Positions 1 to 8,792 are shown, numbered from the stretch's first letter. The stretch: DNA of 32,090 nucleotides from Anaerosalibacter bizertensis (GCF_009696605.1 NZ_VULR01000022.1:1-32090), one strand, 5' to 3'. Program-made: numbers and translations. Notes: a model not told the origin generated them from the sequence alone.

Positions 1-47
1 AGGCTAACTATTTGTTTTTTGAAATCTTCCGTATACCTTTTTGCCAT
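1..47 (-). mobile_element. IS3-family transposase OrfA, first 15 codons (partial)
   Basis: On the minus strand a strong GGGAGGAATT ribosome binding site (51-60) precedes ATG at 47-45, giving MAKRYTEDFKKQIVSL before the window ends. This is the typical opening of IS3-family OrfA, a small helix-turn-helix DNA-binding subunit made with an OrfB integrase. The rest of the element lies outside the window. The insertion-sequence end must lie to the right of position 60, probably around 90-120, but its inverted repeat cannot be defined with one end only. Family assignment rests on the N-terminal motif and is fairly secure; the subgroup is unknown. Confidence 0.7.
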
Positions 48-146
48 TTTAATTCCTCCCAATTCTTTATATTTTATATTATATCATTGTTCGGAATTTA
101 GTTGTCCTATTTAGTATAGCCTATCTACTCGCCATTTTTACTTGCT

Positions 147-266
147 ATGAATGGAGCCAAAATATATGATCTTGATGAAAATCCGGTTGATATAAAAAGG
201 TGGACAGAGTTGGAAAATGTACGTATATATTATGAATTTTTTAAAAGACATGAAAGAGAGTTTTGA
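147..266 (+). pseudogene. Orphan C-terminal fragment of an unknown protein
   Basis: A short open frame encodes about 39 residues ending in EFFKRHEREF, followed by a stop. The frame is open upstream only to the stop at 117-119 and no ribosome binding site precedes the ATG. The acidic/aromatic composition looks like real protein, and it sits right beside the insertion sequence end, so it may be the tail of a gene cut by that insertion. The family was not recognised. The following stretch, 267-393, holds nothing I can identify. Confidence 0.25.
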
Positions 267-393
267 AAAAATTAAAAAATGAATCGAATTTTACATTTCC
301 ATGTTATATATTTTTTAGATAAATACAATAAAAACAAATCTAATAATATTGACCCTTAAAGTTAAAGATACAGAGAATCACATTATTTTATTT

Positions 394-422
394 TTGCTAA
401 TGGGAAGTAATTATTATATAAT
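394..422 (+). promoter_or_regulatory. Predicted sigma-A promoter for the EamA permease
   Basis: TTGCTA at 394-399 and TATAAT at 417-422 are separated by 17 bases. The -10 box is about 40 bases upstream of the permease start at 461. It is a consensus-type vegetative promoter; no operator was recognised around it. Confidence 0.55.
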
Positions 423-460
423 AAAATCTGCAATTTCAAACACAATAGTATAGGGGGAAT

Positions 461-1369
461 ATGATGGAGTTTACATGGTTTACACTTGCAATAGCTGCAA
501 CATTTTGCTGGGGGTTATCTGATGTATTTTTTAAAAAAGGGACAAACCCTACTGATAAGTATAGTCATTTAAGAATATTGATAATGATTGGATTAATGAT
601 GGGAATTCATTCAGTAGTAGAACTGCAAAAATTAAATTGGCAATATGATATTAAAAATATAATCAGTTATTTTCCAGTGTCATTTTTATATATATTATCT
701 ATGGCTATAGATTTTTATGGCTATAGATATTTATTAATATCTGTGGGCTCGCCAGTTGCTAGTACTTCTGGAGCTATAGCAGGGATATTGTCTTTTAAAG
801 TATTAGGTAAAACTATGTCTGGATGGCAATTTTTTGCGGTAAGTTTAATTACATTAGGTTTGATTTTATTAGCTGTTTTAGAAAAAAAAGAAGCAGATAG
901 GGAAAGCTTAAAAAATTCAGCACAAATAGATAAAAAAAATAAAATAGGAGCAGCTGCGTTATTATTTCCTATCTTTTATGCTATTTTAGATGGGGTGGGT
1001 ACATTTTTAGACGATGTATACTTAAGCAAATATTTTACACCAGAGGAAGCATTGATATCCTTTGAATTAACATTTTGTATTGTAGCCTTGATATCATTAT
1101 TTTATATAATAGTAGTTAAGAAACAGGGGTACAAGCTAGTAGATGAAAAATATAATATTTATGGTGGACTATTTGAAACAGCAGGTCAATTTTTTTATGT
1201 ATATGCTCTAAATTCTAATTCAGTAGTTGCAGCACCATTGATGTCAATAGATAGTATAGTAGCTGTCATATTTGGAAGGATTTATTTAAAAGAAAAACTA
1301 ACCAAGGAGCAATATTTTACTATTATAATGATAAGTATAGGAGTATTTATATTGGGATTTTATGAATAG
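461..1369 (+). CDS. EamA/DMT-superfamily permease
   Basis: A 302-residue integral membrane protein with about ten hydrophobic segments arranged as two repeats (the second begins near residue 165 after a charged loop), as expected for drug/metabolite transporters. The N-terminus has the family's typical aromatic first segment, WFTLAIAATFCWGLSDVFFK. Members export or import small metabolites across the cytoplasmic membrane; the substrate cannot be read from sequence. The start is supported by an AGGGGGAAT ribosome binding site just upstream; a second ATG follows immediately. It is probably co-transcribed with the WYL regulator 70 bases downstream, which may control it. Confidence 0.85.
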   Translation: MMEFTWFTLAIAATFCWGLSDVFFKKGTNPTDKYSHLRILIMIGLMMGIHSVVELQKLNWQYDIKNIISYFPVSFLYILSMAIDFYGYRYLLISVGSPVASTSGAIAGILSFKVLGKTMSGWQFFAVSLITLGLILLAVLEKKEADRESLKNSAQIDKKNKIGAAALLFPIFYAILDGVGTFLDDVYLSKYFTPEEALISFELTFCIVALISLFYIIVVKKQGYKLVDEKYNIYGGLFETAGQFFYVYALNSNSVVAAPLMSIDSIVAVIFGRIYLKEKLTKEQYFTIIMISIGVFILGFYE

Positions 1370-1441
1370 GCTATAAGAATTATATAATTCCAATAGTTTA
1401 AATTAATGATCAGGGATAGATAAGATTAAATGGGGGCAAAT

Positions 1442-2422
1442 ATGATAGAAGACGATAGCATGCCAAAAGTATATAGAATTTTGAAGATGGCTGAAATATT
1501 AATAAATAATGGTTCATTTGTAAAAAGTGATTTAGCAGAAAAGTTCCATGTAGATAAAAAAACAATACAGAGAGATATTGATGTTTTAAAGTACTATTTT
1601 GAAACATTATCTGAAAACTATAAAGGAACACTCTACTATGATAAAAAGGAAAAATGTTATAAGTTAAAACATATTTATGATGATGAGTTGACGAAAAATG
1701 AGATATTAGCTATTTGTAAAATATTATTGGAAAGTAGAGCTTTAAATGTAAATGAAATGAATACTATAATTGAAAAACTTGAAAAGAAGGTATATCCTAA
1801 AGAAGATGAAAAACTTTTAAAATATATTATTGGAAATGAAAAGCTAAACTATATGGAAGTTAAACATAGGGGAGACTTGATAAACATACTATGGAAGTTA
1901 TCCTATGCTGTTAAGAAACAGTTTTTGATAAATGTAAAGTATAGGAGAGCTGATGGTAGTGTTGTTGAAAGAACACTTGAACCTGTTGGAGTAATGTTTT
2001 CAGATTTCTATTTTTATCTTATTGCATATTTAAAAGGTAAAAAGAAAGACTATCCAGCTATTTATAGGGTAGATAGAATAGTTGAATGGAATATTACTGA
2101 GGAACATTTTAAAGTTGAATATAATAAAAGATTTGAAGATATTGAATTTAGAAAGAGAATACAATTTATGCAAGGAGGAAATATTCAGACAATCAAATTT
2201 AAATTTTGGGGTGAATCTTTAGAGGCTGTATTAGACAGATTACCTACTGCAGAAATATTAGAGAAAAAGGATGGAAAGGCTATTATTAAAGCAGAAATAT
2301 ATGGGCGTGGAATAAAAATGTGGCTTTTAAGTCAGATGCAATTTTTAGAAGTTATGGAACCAAAAGAATTTCGGGAAGAAATGAAAGATACAATTGAACA
2401 GATGTTAAACAATTATATTTAA
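1442..2422 (+). CDS. YafY-type HTH/WYL-domain transcriptional regulator
   Basis: About 326 residues. The N-terminal ~65 residues form a DeoR-like winged helix (a segment resembling LAEKFHVDKKTIQRDIDVL is the recognition region). The middle and C-terminal part match the WYL domain, with RVDRI and downstream beta-rich sequence, followed by a WYL C-terminal extension. WYL domains bind small ligands or nucleic acid, so this is a ligand-responsive DNA-binding regulator. An in-frame ATG at 1430 exists, but the GGGGG ribosome binding site at 1432-1436 lies inside that extension and is correctly spaced for ATG 1442, which I prefer. Its probable partner is the EamA permease upstream; the regulated target is an inference. 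Confidence 0.85.
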   Translation: MIEDDSMPKVYRILKMAEILINNGSFVKSDLAEKFHVDKKTIQRDIDVLKYYFETLSENYKGTLYYDKKEKCYKLKHIYDDELTKNEILAICKILLESRALNVNEMNTIIEKLEKKVYPKEDEKLLKYIIGNEKLNYMEVKHRGDLINILWKLSYAVKKQFLINVKYRRADGSVVERTLEPVGVMFSDFYFYLIAYLKGKKKDYPAIYRVDRIVEWNITEEHFKVEYNKRFEDIEFRKRIQFMQGGNIQTIKFKFWGESLEAVLDRLPTAEILEKKDGKAIIKAEIYGRGIKMWLLSQMQFLEVMEPKEFREEMKDTIEQMLNNYI

Positions 2423-2426
2423 AAAT

Positions 2427-2466
2427 AAAACCATAATGAAATAATTAGTTCATTATGGTTTTTTTA
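2427..2466 (+). terminator. Intrinsic terminator after the WYL regulator
   Basis: A 13-14 bp stem (AAACCATAATGAA paired with TTCATTATGGTTT, 8-base loop) runs directly into a T-run at 2459-2465, closing the permease-regulator unit. Confidence 0.85.
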
Positions 2467-2559
2467 TGATTTTAAAATTCAAATAGACACAATTTGTCCA
2501 TGTAGTTTTGCTAATATTTTAAATAAGAAAAAGAAATGCAAAGAGGAGGCGTAGCAGAT

Positions 2560-2937
2560 ATGGCAATAGGAGATAGGGAATATATAATATCAAAATCTTT
2601 AAAGGGAGAGGAAGTTTATGAAATACTTAAAAGTCAGTTAAAAACTACTAAAGTAGATGGTATTAATTATGATCACAATTTTGAAAGAGTTGAGATAAGT
2701 GCTAACTACTGTAAATATATAGTTACAATATCAGGAAATAAATTAAAAATTAGTACTAAGTGGAATAACAAGTGGTTATATATAGGATTAGCCCTATTAA
2801 TAACAAGTTATTTTCTTATTCTACCTTTAGCAGGTATAATTGCATTAATTATATTAACCCATTCAGAACAAAAGGAAATAAGATCCCTAATATATCAGAT
2901 ATTGAATATTGGAGATTTGGGAAATGTTAATGAGTAA
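2560..2937 (+). CDS. Small membrane protein of unknown function
   Basis: About 125 residues: a soluble N-terminal part of about 75 residues with alternating beta-type sequence, then a strongly hydrophobic stretch of about 28 residues (from WLYIGLALL to IIALIIL) that could be one long or two short membrane segments, then a charged C-terminal tail. An ATG at 2536 is in frame, but AGGAGG at 2544-2549 falls between it and ATG 2560, so 2560 is the likely start. No family recognised. It stands alone between two terminators. Confidence 0.6.
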   Translation: MAIGDREYIISKSLKGEEVYEILKSQLKTTKVDGINYDHNFERVEISANYCKYIVTISGNKLKISTKWNNKWLYIGLALLITSYFLILPLAGIIALIILTHSEQKEIRSLIYQILNIGDLGNVNE

Positions 2938-3054
2938 ACATTTATAGACTTTCTTTTAGTTGTTGTTAAACATATATTTATACTGACCTTAAAAATATAA
3001 AATTTTAATTAAAACTTAGGTTAGTTTTATTAAACTAGTATTTTTAGTGAAATT

Positions 3055-3085
3055 AAAGCATTCTCTTTTAGAGGATGCTTTTTTG
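3055..3085 (+). terminator. Intrinsic terminator
   Basis: AAAGCATTCTCT and AGAGGATGCTTT form a 12-bp stem with one G-T wobble around a short loop, followed by T residues to about 3085. It closes the small membrane protein gene. Confidence 0.7.
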
Positions 3086-3178
3086 TTAATAATAGATATT
3101 TATATACATGATTAAGGAGTATTTTTTAGTTATATGATATAATTAAAAAAATCAGTTATGATATGTGGGGTGATTGTT

Positions 3179-3865
3179 ATGAAATATGAAGTTATAATTT
3201 TTGATGCAGACGATACTTTATTTGATTTTAAAAAATCTGAAAGTGAAGCTTTTAAAAAGACTATGTTTGAATTTGATATAAAATATGATGAAGAAAATCA
3301 TTTGAAAATATATGAGGATATAAATAAAGCTATATGGGAAGAGTTTGAGGCTGGACTTATTAGCCAAGAAAAATTAAAAGTAGAAAGATTCAGAAGATTA
3401 TCAGATAAATTAAATATTTCATTAGATGAAGTTAAGTTTGCAAAGGCATATATGAAACATTTATCCCAGGCGTCTTTTCTACTTGATGATAGTATGGATC
3501 TTGTGAAAAGTTTGCATAAAGATTATATTCTTGCTATGATTACCAATGGACTTAAGTATGTTCAGGATAACAGAATAAGAAAGTCTTCTATAGCGAAATA
3601 TTTTGATGAGATAATAGTATCTGAGGAAGTAGAGGTAGCAAAACCAGATCCTAAAATTTTTGAGTATGCTTTAGATAATATAGAGTGTAAAGACAAGAGC
3701 AAGATACTTATGGTAGGAGATAGTCTAACTTCAGATATACAAGGTGGAATAAATTTTGGTATAGACACTTGCTGGTATAATCCTAATAAAACTTTCAATA
3801 AAATGAATATAAAACCTACTTATGAAATTTCTAAACTTATGGAGCTTAAGACCATACTTAAATAA
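3179..3865 (+). CDS. YjjG-family HAD nucleotidase
   Basis: About 228 residues, the usual length of YjjG-type pyrimidine nucleotidases. Haloacid dehalogenase motifs are present in order: motif I DADDTLFDF near the N-terminus with both catalytic aspartates, motif II in MITNG, the conserved lysine in EVAKPDPKIF, and motif IV in MVGDSLTSDI. The helical cap lies between motifs I and II. The family dephosphorylates nucleoside monophosphates, including non-canonical ones, in the cytoplasm (house-cleaning). An upstream in-frame ATG at 3158 is rejected because the GGGGTGA ribosome binding site (3167-3173) serves ATG 3179. The exact substrate is not certain. Confidence 0.85.
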   Translation: MKYEVIIFDADDTLFDFKKSESEAFKKTMFEFDIKYDEENHLKIYEDINKAIWEEFEAGLISQEKLKVERFRRLSDKLNISLDEVKFAKAYMKHLSQASFLLDDSMDLVKSLHKDYILAMITNGLKYVQDNRIRKSSIAKYFDEIIVSEEVEVAKPDPKIFEYALDNIECKDKSKILMVGDSLTSDIQGGINFGIDTCWYNPNKTFNKMNIKPTYEISKLMELKTILK

Positions 3866-3921
3866 CGTTAAAACTAAATATATTAAAGATTTATATAGAG
3901 GTAAACTAGCTAAATAACAAT

Positions 3922-3972
3922 AAAAATATATCAGTAACAAATTTGAAAATTTGTTACTGATATATTTTTTTA
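3922..3972 (+). terminator. Long intrinsic terminator
   Basis: A near-perfect palindrome of more than 20 bp per arm centred near 3946 (ATATATCAGTAACAAATTT and its complement) ends in a T7 run. It closes the nucleotidase gene and separates it from the decayed decarboxylase. Confidence 0.85.
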
Positions 3973-4059
3973 GAATAGCTAATAACAGTAGAGCATAAAC
4001 AAAGTCTTCATATGATTTTAGTTTATTATATAATATAAATACAATATTATTTTTGCTTT

Positions 4060-5225
4060 ATGCCTAATGATATGTCCCCTTATTCTATATTTGGAGAATT
4101 TATTAACTCTATTCACAATCCTTATGGAGGAGGATGTAGCATTAGTGGAGGTACAGCAACTTTAGAAAATGAAACTATTGGTTGGATGGGTTCCTTAATA
4201 GGTTATGACGGTGAAAAACTAGGTGGTCAGTTTGTATCAGGTGGTTCTATGGCCAATTTAACTGCTTCTATTGTGGCTAGAGATGATAAATTGAAACCAG
4301 AAGAGTTTATAAAAGGGACAGTCTATGTATCAGATCAAACCCATAGTTCTGTTACAAAAGCTATTCACCTTATGGGATTGCCTAAAAAAAATGTTAGAAT
4401 AGTTCCCACTATAGAAGATTTTAAAATGGATATTAATAAATTAGAGGAAATCATTAAAGATGATATACTAAATGATTTCAAACCTTTTTTATTAGTAGGT
4501 AGTTCTGGAACAACAAATATAGGTTCAGTTGATCCTTTAGGAAAATTAGGGGAAATTGCAGAGAAATATAAAATTTGGTACCATGTAGATGGTGCTTATG
4601 GGGCATCTGTATTATTATCTAGCCATAAAGATATGTTAAGGGAATTGAAAAATCAGACTCTGTTAGTTGGGATGGACACAAATGGCTTTTTCAAACCTAT
4701 GGATGTGGAGTAGTTATATGTAGGGATAAAATGAAACTTGTAGAAACTTTCCATACAAACCCAGAATATCTGAAAGATGTTGAGTCTACTGGTGAAGAGT
4801 TTAACTTTTGGGATATGGGAATGGAATTAACAAAACCTGCAAGAGGTATGAAATTGTGGTTTACATTACAAACTGTAGGTATAGATGCTATGAGACAGGC
4901 TATTGATCAAGGCTTTGTTATTGCAGATTGGATTGAAGAGGAAGTACTTAAATATGATAGCTTTGAAATTGTTTCTAAATCTCAAATGGGTATAATCAAT
5001 TTCCGTTTTGTAAGTGATAAATACACAGAGGAAGAACTAAATGATATAAATCGTAACCTTTCTAAAAGGGCATTAGAAAAAAATTATGTTGCTTTTTTAA
5101 CTACTACCTTAAGGGGAAAGGTGGTTCTAAGATTTTGTTGTAACAATCCTCTCACAACAAGAGAAGAGATAAATAAAATTATTAATGATATTCAGAAATG
5201 GATAAAAGAAGAAACAAATATCTAG
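4060..5225 (+). pseudogene. Pyridoxal-phosphate group II decarboxylase, truncated and frameshifted
   Basis: Two frames together give about 388 residues of a glutamate/tyrosine-decarboxylase-like protein. Frame 1 (from 4060) carries PNDMSPYSIFGEFIN, the phosphate-binding GGSMANLTA, SSGTTNIGSVDPLG and the cofactor aspartate in HVDGAYGAS. The frame is lost at 4639-4641: the second frame is already open from 4641 and encodes IEKSDSVSWDGHKWLFQTYG, including the Schiff-base lysine in DGHKW, then runs to 5225. A single missing G at 4641 explains everything. The usual first 80-90 residues are absent and no ribosome binding site precedes 4060. With both lesions it cannot make a normal enzyme; the frameshift alone could be a sequencing error. 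Confidence 0.85.
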
Positions 5226-5240
5226 ATTTCTATACATAAT

Positions 5241-5284
5241 AAAAGACTTAGGATTAAAAAAGAATAGATTCTAAGTCTTTTTTA
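5241..5284. terminator. Bidirectional terminator between convergent genes
   Basis: AAAAGACTTAG and CTAAGTCTTTT form the stem, with A-rich and T-rich flanks on both sides. It overlaps the last codons of the minus-strand phospholipase-like gene and can serve both it and the decarboxylase remnant. Confidence 0.7.
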
Positions 5285-5981
5285 TATCCTCATAAAACAT
5301 GACCATAGCTCCAGCTGTAGTCCTTTTGGCAAGAGGAAGAGCACACTTGGTTATATGATAAAATCTAGCTTTGTCATCCGATATAGTACTAAATTGTTTA
5401 TAAATTTTAATCGCAATCCTAGTATTAAATCTTATATAATCTCTAATAGAATCTAATAGATAAGCTCCTTTTTCCACTTCAAATTCTTTTAGATAACCAT
5501 ATGTATTTTTAACATATGATTCATATTGGCGATGATTATCGAGTAGTTTAATATTAGCATGTTGAGGTATTGTCATATCCTGGATAATGTGAAGAGCTGC
5601 ACCTAGAAAAAACAGGGATTCATTAAGTTTATTGTCTTCCCATAGTTCAAGAGCTTTAGAATAATAGTCAATGCCTAAGTCTAATGCACTTTTTCTGCCA
5701 TACAATCCTTTTTTCTGAAAAGGATTATAGAAATGGTTTGAGCTTTTGAAATCTTGATCTGCCCATACAGTTCCTTCATTTATATCTAAAATATAGTTGC
5801 TAAAAAAGTAATATTCTGATAGATAATTATCGTTTTTAAGTATTGTTAATGCATCTACATTAATTGATTTATGAACTTTACATTGAGTTTTTATTATGGA
5901 CTTTTTAATTGGATTTACTACACCAAAGATTACATTTAAAACATGGTTATAGGTTGTTTCAATAGCGTCTATTTTAACCAC
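5271..5981 (-). CDS. Zinc-dependent phospholipase C-family protein without signal peptide
   Basis: A 236-residue helical protein carrying the zinc-ligand pattern of clostridial alpha-toxin/Bacillus PLC: H37, D75 or D77, H83, then H131-x3-D135-x5-H141 in LHIIQDMTIPQH, and H150-x3-E154 in HRQYE. These match alpha-toxin H11, D56, H68, H126, D130, H136, H148 and E152 in order. The mature N-terminal tryptophan that normally binds zinc is not there and no signal peptide is visible, so it may act inside the cell or on a different substrate. The start is GTG at 5981-5979 with AAGAAGG almost touching it, a weak arrangement; the true start is uncertain. The C-terminal C2-like domain of alpha-toxin is absent. 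Confidence 0.8.
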   Translation of the reverse strand: MVKIDAIETTYNHVLNVIFGVVNPIKKSIIKTQCKVHKSINVDALTILKNDNYLSEYYFFSNYILDINEGTVWADQDFKSSNHFYNPFQKKGLYGRKSALDLGIDYYSKALELWEDNKLNESLFFLGAALHIIQDMTIPQHANIKLLDNHRQYESYVKNTYGYLKEFEVEKGAYLLDSIRDYIRFNTRIAIKIYKQFSTISDDKARFYHITKCALPLAKRTTAGAMVMFYEDIKKT

Positions 5982-5994
5982 CTTCTTTAAACAA

Positions 5995-6087
5995 TTAGAT
6001 AACTTTATTATCTGTAATTTATCTAATAATAAACATATATTTTATATTTTTAATAGGCAAGTATGATATTATCTATAGTTAGATAAT
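5995..6087. promoter_or_regulatory. Cluster of TTAGATAA/TTATCTAA operator-like sites
   Basis: Between the divergent phospholipase-like and OYE genes there are three related motifs: AGATAA-N5-TTATCT at 5997-6013, TTATCTAATAA at 6019-6029, and a palindrome ATTATCTA-TAGT-TAGATAAT at 6068-6087. The arrangement looks like operator sites for a dimeric regulator acting on both divergent genes. The regulator is not identified, and AT-rich context makes chance similarity possible. Confidence 0.4.
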
Positions 6088-6125
6088 GAAAATACTATAA
6101 ATTGATATGAAAGGTTGAGAAGATA

Positions 6126-7172
6126 ATGAATTTACTTTTTAAACCACAAAAAATTAAAAATTTAGAAATAAAAAATAGGATTGTATTACCACCTATGGTT
6201 TGCTTTGGGTTTGCTGAAGACAATGGTTTTGTTTCTGAAAAAAATATAAACCATTATGAATCCATAGCTAAAGGTGGTACTGGACTTGTTATTGTAGAGG
6301 CAACATCTGTAGACAAAGATGGAAGATTGTCTACAGATCAACTGGGAATCTGGTCTGATGATTATATAGAAGGTTTGAGTAAGATAGCTGATGTATGCCA
6401 TAAACATGGTTCAAAGGTATTTATACAACTTCATCATGCAGGACTTAAAACTCCAAAGCATATAAATGAAGATACTATAACTTCATCATATTATAGCGAT
6501 GGTGATATATTAGCTAGATCCATGACAATTGATGAAATCCATAGTCTTAAAAGGGATTTTATAAATGCTTCTATTAGGGCAGAAAAAGCTGGTTTTGATG
6601 GGGTAGAGATTCATGGTGCTCATTCATATCTTATGACACAATTTTTTTCTACTAAGGTAAATAAACGTGAAGATGAATATGGTGGAAGTCTTGATAATAG
6701 ATTGAGATTTGTAAAAGAAATTGTTGAAGGGATTAAAGAAAATGTTAATGACGATTTTATTGTTGGCATTAGAGTAGGTTGTAATGAAGATGGTTTGAAA
6801 ACTAGTATTAATATGGCAAAAAAACTAGAACATATAGGAATGGACTATCTTCATATCTCTACAGGATTTGATAATACTCCAATTGAGGAGAAAGTGCCTG
6901 AAGAATTTCCTTGTAATTGGATTGTCTACGGTGCAACTAAAATAAAAAAAGAAGTAACTATTCCAATTATAGCTGTAAATTCAATTAAGACAGTGGAAAA
7001 AGCAAGTTATTTAATTGATAACAATCTAGTAGATTTTGTTGCTATAGGTAGACCTCAGCTTGCAGATTATAACTTTACAAAACGTATAAAAGAAGGACAA
7101 GAGATTGTTAAATGTCTGGGCTGCAAACCATGTAAGTGGTTTACTAGTGGAGATAGTTGCCCGAGAGTATAA
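6126..7172 (+). CDS. Old Yellow Enzyme-family NADH:flavin oxidoreductase
   Basis: 348 residues forming a single FMN-binding TIM barrel. Visible family segments include NRIVLPPM near residue 20, QLHHAG with substrate-binding histidines near residue 100, GFDGVEIHGAHSYLMTQF near 158, the KREDEYGGSLDNR signature near 178, and VDFVAIGRPQLAD near 308. The family reduces activated C=C bonds or related substrates with NAD(P)H. The C-terminus has C-x2-C-x2-C-x8-C (CLGCKPCKW to the last Cys), which resembles the 4Fe-4S site of 2-enoate/2,4-dienoyl-CoA reductases, yet the usual second FAD/NAD domain is missing. Ribosome binding site AAGGTTGAG precedes ATG 6126. Physiological substrate unknown. Confidence 0.85.
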   Translation: MNLLFKPQKIKNLEIKNRIVLPPMVCFGFAEDNGFVSEKNINHYESIAKGGTGLVIVEATSVDKDGRLSTDQLGIWSDDYIEGLSKIADVCHKHGSKVFIQLHHAGLKTPKHINEDTITSSYYSDGDILARSMTIDEIHSLKRDFINASIRAEKAGFDGVEIHGAHSYLMTQFFSTKVNKREDEYGGSLDNRLRFVKEIVEGIKENVNDDFIVGIRVGCNEDGLKTSINMAKKLEHIGMDYLHISTGFDNTPIEEKVPEEFPCNWIVYGATKIKKEVTIPIIAVNSIKTVEKASYLIDNNLVDFVAIGRPQLADYNFTKRIKEGQEIVKCLGCKPCKWFTSGDSCPRV

Positions 7173-7309
7173 ATGTTTAAAATCAAAATACTAATAAGCC
7201 TTGTATCTTAACATATTTCGATTTAAATAAAGGATTTTAAATAAAAATATAGAAATGATTATTAAGGAGTTAAAATCTTTATTTAATATTTGAATGGGGG
7301 AATTATCTT

Positions 7310-8126
7310 GTGAATATGGATAAGTTTACTCCTGAAAATAGATATCTTGTCATAAAATATGCTTTAGAAACAAACAACGTTAGTAAGGCATGTAAGTTTT
7401 TTGGTATATCACGAACAAGTTATTATAAGTGGTATAATAGATATCAGAAGATGGGCATTGAAGGTTTAGAAGATATACCAAGATCAAAACCTAAAATGCC
7501 TAATAAAGTTCCCAAATATATATAATACTTATCCAGGATATGTCATACAGCAAGGAACTACTTATATAGGAAAGATTGAAACCTTAGGAAAAATATATCA
7601 AATTGCTTCAGTTGACTGCTATTCTAATTATGCTTTTGCTAAAATTTATCCTAATAAAGAATCAATAAATGTAATAAATCTTATGGAGACGAAGATGCTT
7701 CCTACTGTTGAAGCATTAGATCTGAAAATAAGTAATTTAATAACAAATAATGCATTAGAATATTCAACTAATTGGGATAAAGCTCAGCACAAATATGATA
7801 CTTTTTTAACAAATAAAAATATAAAGCATTGGACAATCCCTTCAAAAGAAACTCAATATTTTGAGTTTCTACATGATTTTAACTCAATAATACATGAAGA
7901 ATTTTATATTAACTTAATAAAATGGGAGAAAAACTATTCCATTAAAAAAATCCAATCTGAATTAAATGAATTTATGAGATATTATAATTTTGAAAGGCCA
8001 ATAAATAAGGGTTCTAATAAAGGGAAAACACCTATTGAAGTAATAATGTCTACAAAAGATAAGGATTTTCCACTTCCACTATGGTTTTATGTAGATAGTA
8101 TTAAGGACGGTGATAAAATGTGGTAG
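7310..8126 (+). pseudogene. Decayed IS481-like transposase
   Basis: The N-terminal helix-turn-helix part (7310-7525, e.g. CKFFGISRTSYYKWYNRYQ) is followed by a frame change and loss of the linker region; the integrase core resumes at 7524 in another frame (NTYPGYVIQQGTTYIGKI) and runs to 8126. Compared with the family pattern, the first catalytic Asp (QDT-x-Y) is Gly (QQGTTY), the second (LTDNG) is Asn (ITNNA), and only the glutamate of the ERFH-type motif remains (FEFLH). It is therefore inactive. GTG start with GGGGG upstream at 7296-7300. Its last bases overlap the start of the FAD oxidoreductase remnant by 7 bases. Confidence 0.8.
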
Positions 8127-8743
8127 ATAAGGATAAAAAGATAGGAATAATAGGTGCAGGTGCTTCAGGGTTAAGTACAGCTTATTTTCTTGAAAATAAG
8201 GGATATAGGAATGTAACTGTACTAGAAAAAGATACTCGTGTAGGTGGAAAATGTTTTACAATCAAATATAAAGATAAAACTTATGAATTAGGAGCCATGA
8301 TGGCAGTACCAAGCCATTTAAATATATTAGAACTAATGAATAAAGTAGGTATGGAACAGTTTTCAAGATTTCCATCATCTCTTTAGCAATATGCCAGGTC
8401 ATGTCATGTTCTTGTGTGGTATTATAGGTGGCAAGATATGGCATATAATGATTTGATAACAGTATATGCTTTAGGTAATGATGAGATAGATGAAAGTAAG
8501 TGTAAAGCAATAGTTGAAGAAGATTTAAGAAGATTGGGAGCCAAAATAAATAGATTACATATACATAAGAGCTGGAAGTACTTTCCTCATGTAGATAGTG
8601 AAACTATGGCAGAAGGTTTCTATGATAAATTGGAAGACCTTCAATCTGTAAATAATACTTATTATGGAGGAGAAATAATGTCTTTTTCCAGTATAGAACA
8701 ATGTATCGCTTATTCAAAATATCTTGTAAATAAATTTTTCTAG
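8120..8743 (+). pseudogene. FAD-dependent oxidoreductase remnant with internal deletion and stop
   Basis: One frame encodes an N-terminal Rossmann FAD-binding segment (IGIIGAGASGLSTAYFLE, then VLEKDTRVGGK) for about 85 residues, an amber stop at 8384-8386, and then the C-terminal ~115 residues (WYYRWQD, HKSWKYFPHV, YYGGEIMSF, YSKYLVNKFF). The C-terminal part is clearly paralogous to the last ~115 residues of the gene at 11895-12689. The whole middle region is missing, so the deletion junction lies just before the stop. GTG start, with GGTGA eight bases upstream. Not expected to make active enzyme. Confidence 0.75.
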
Positions 8744-8749
8744 AATTTT

Positions 8750-8773
8750 AAGACCTAAAGGTCTTTTTTTTTA
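8750..8773 (+). terminator. Intrinsic terminator
   Basis: AAGACC-TAAA-GGTCTT stem-loop followed by nine or so T residues, directly after the FAD oxidoreductase remnant. Confidence 0.85.
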
Positions 8774-8792
8774 TCAAAATTACATTCAAGTT

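Noticed and set aside
8384-8386. Amber codon read as pyrrolysine
   Set aside because: The stop sits exactly at a deletion junction in a decayed gene, and no pyrrolysine genes are in the window; ordinary decay is the simpler view.
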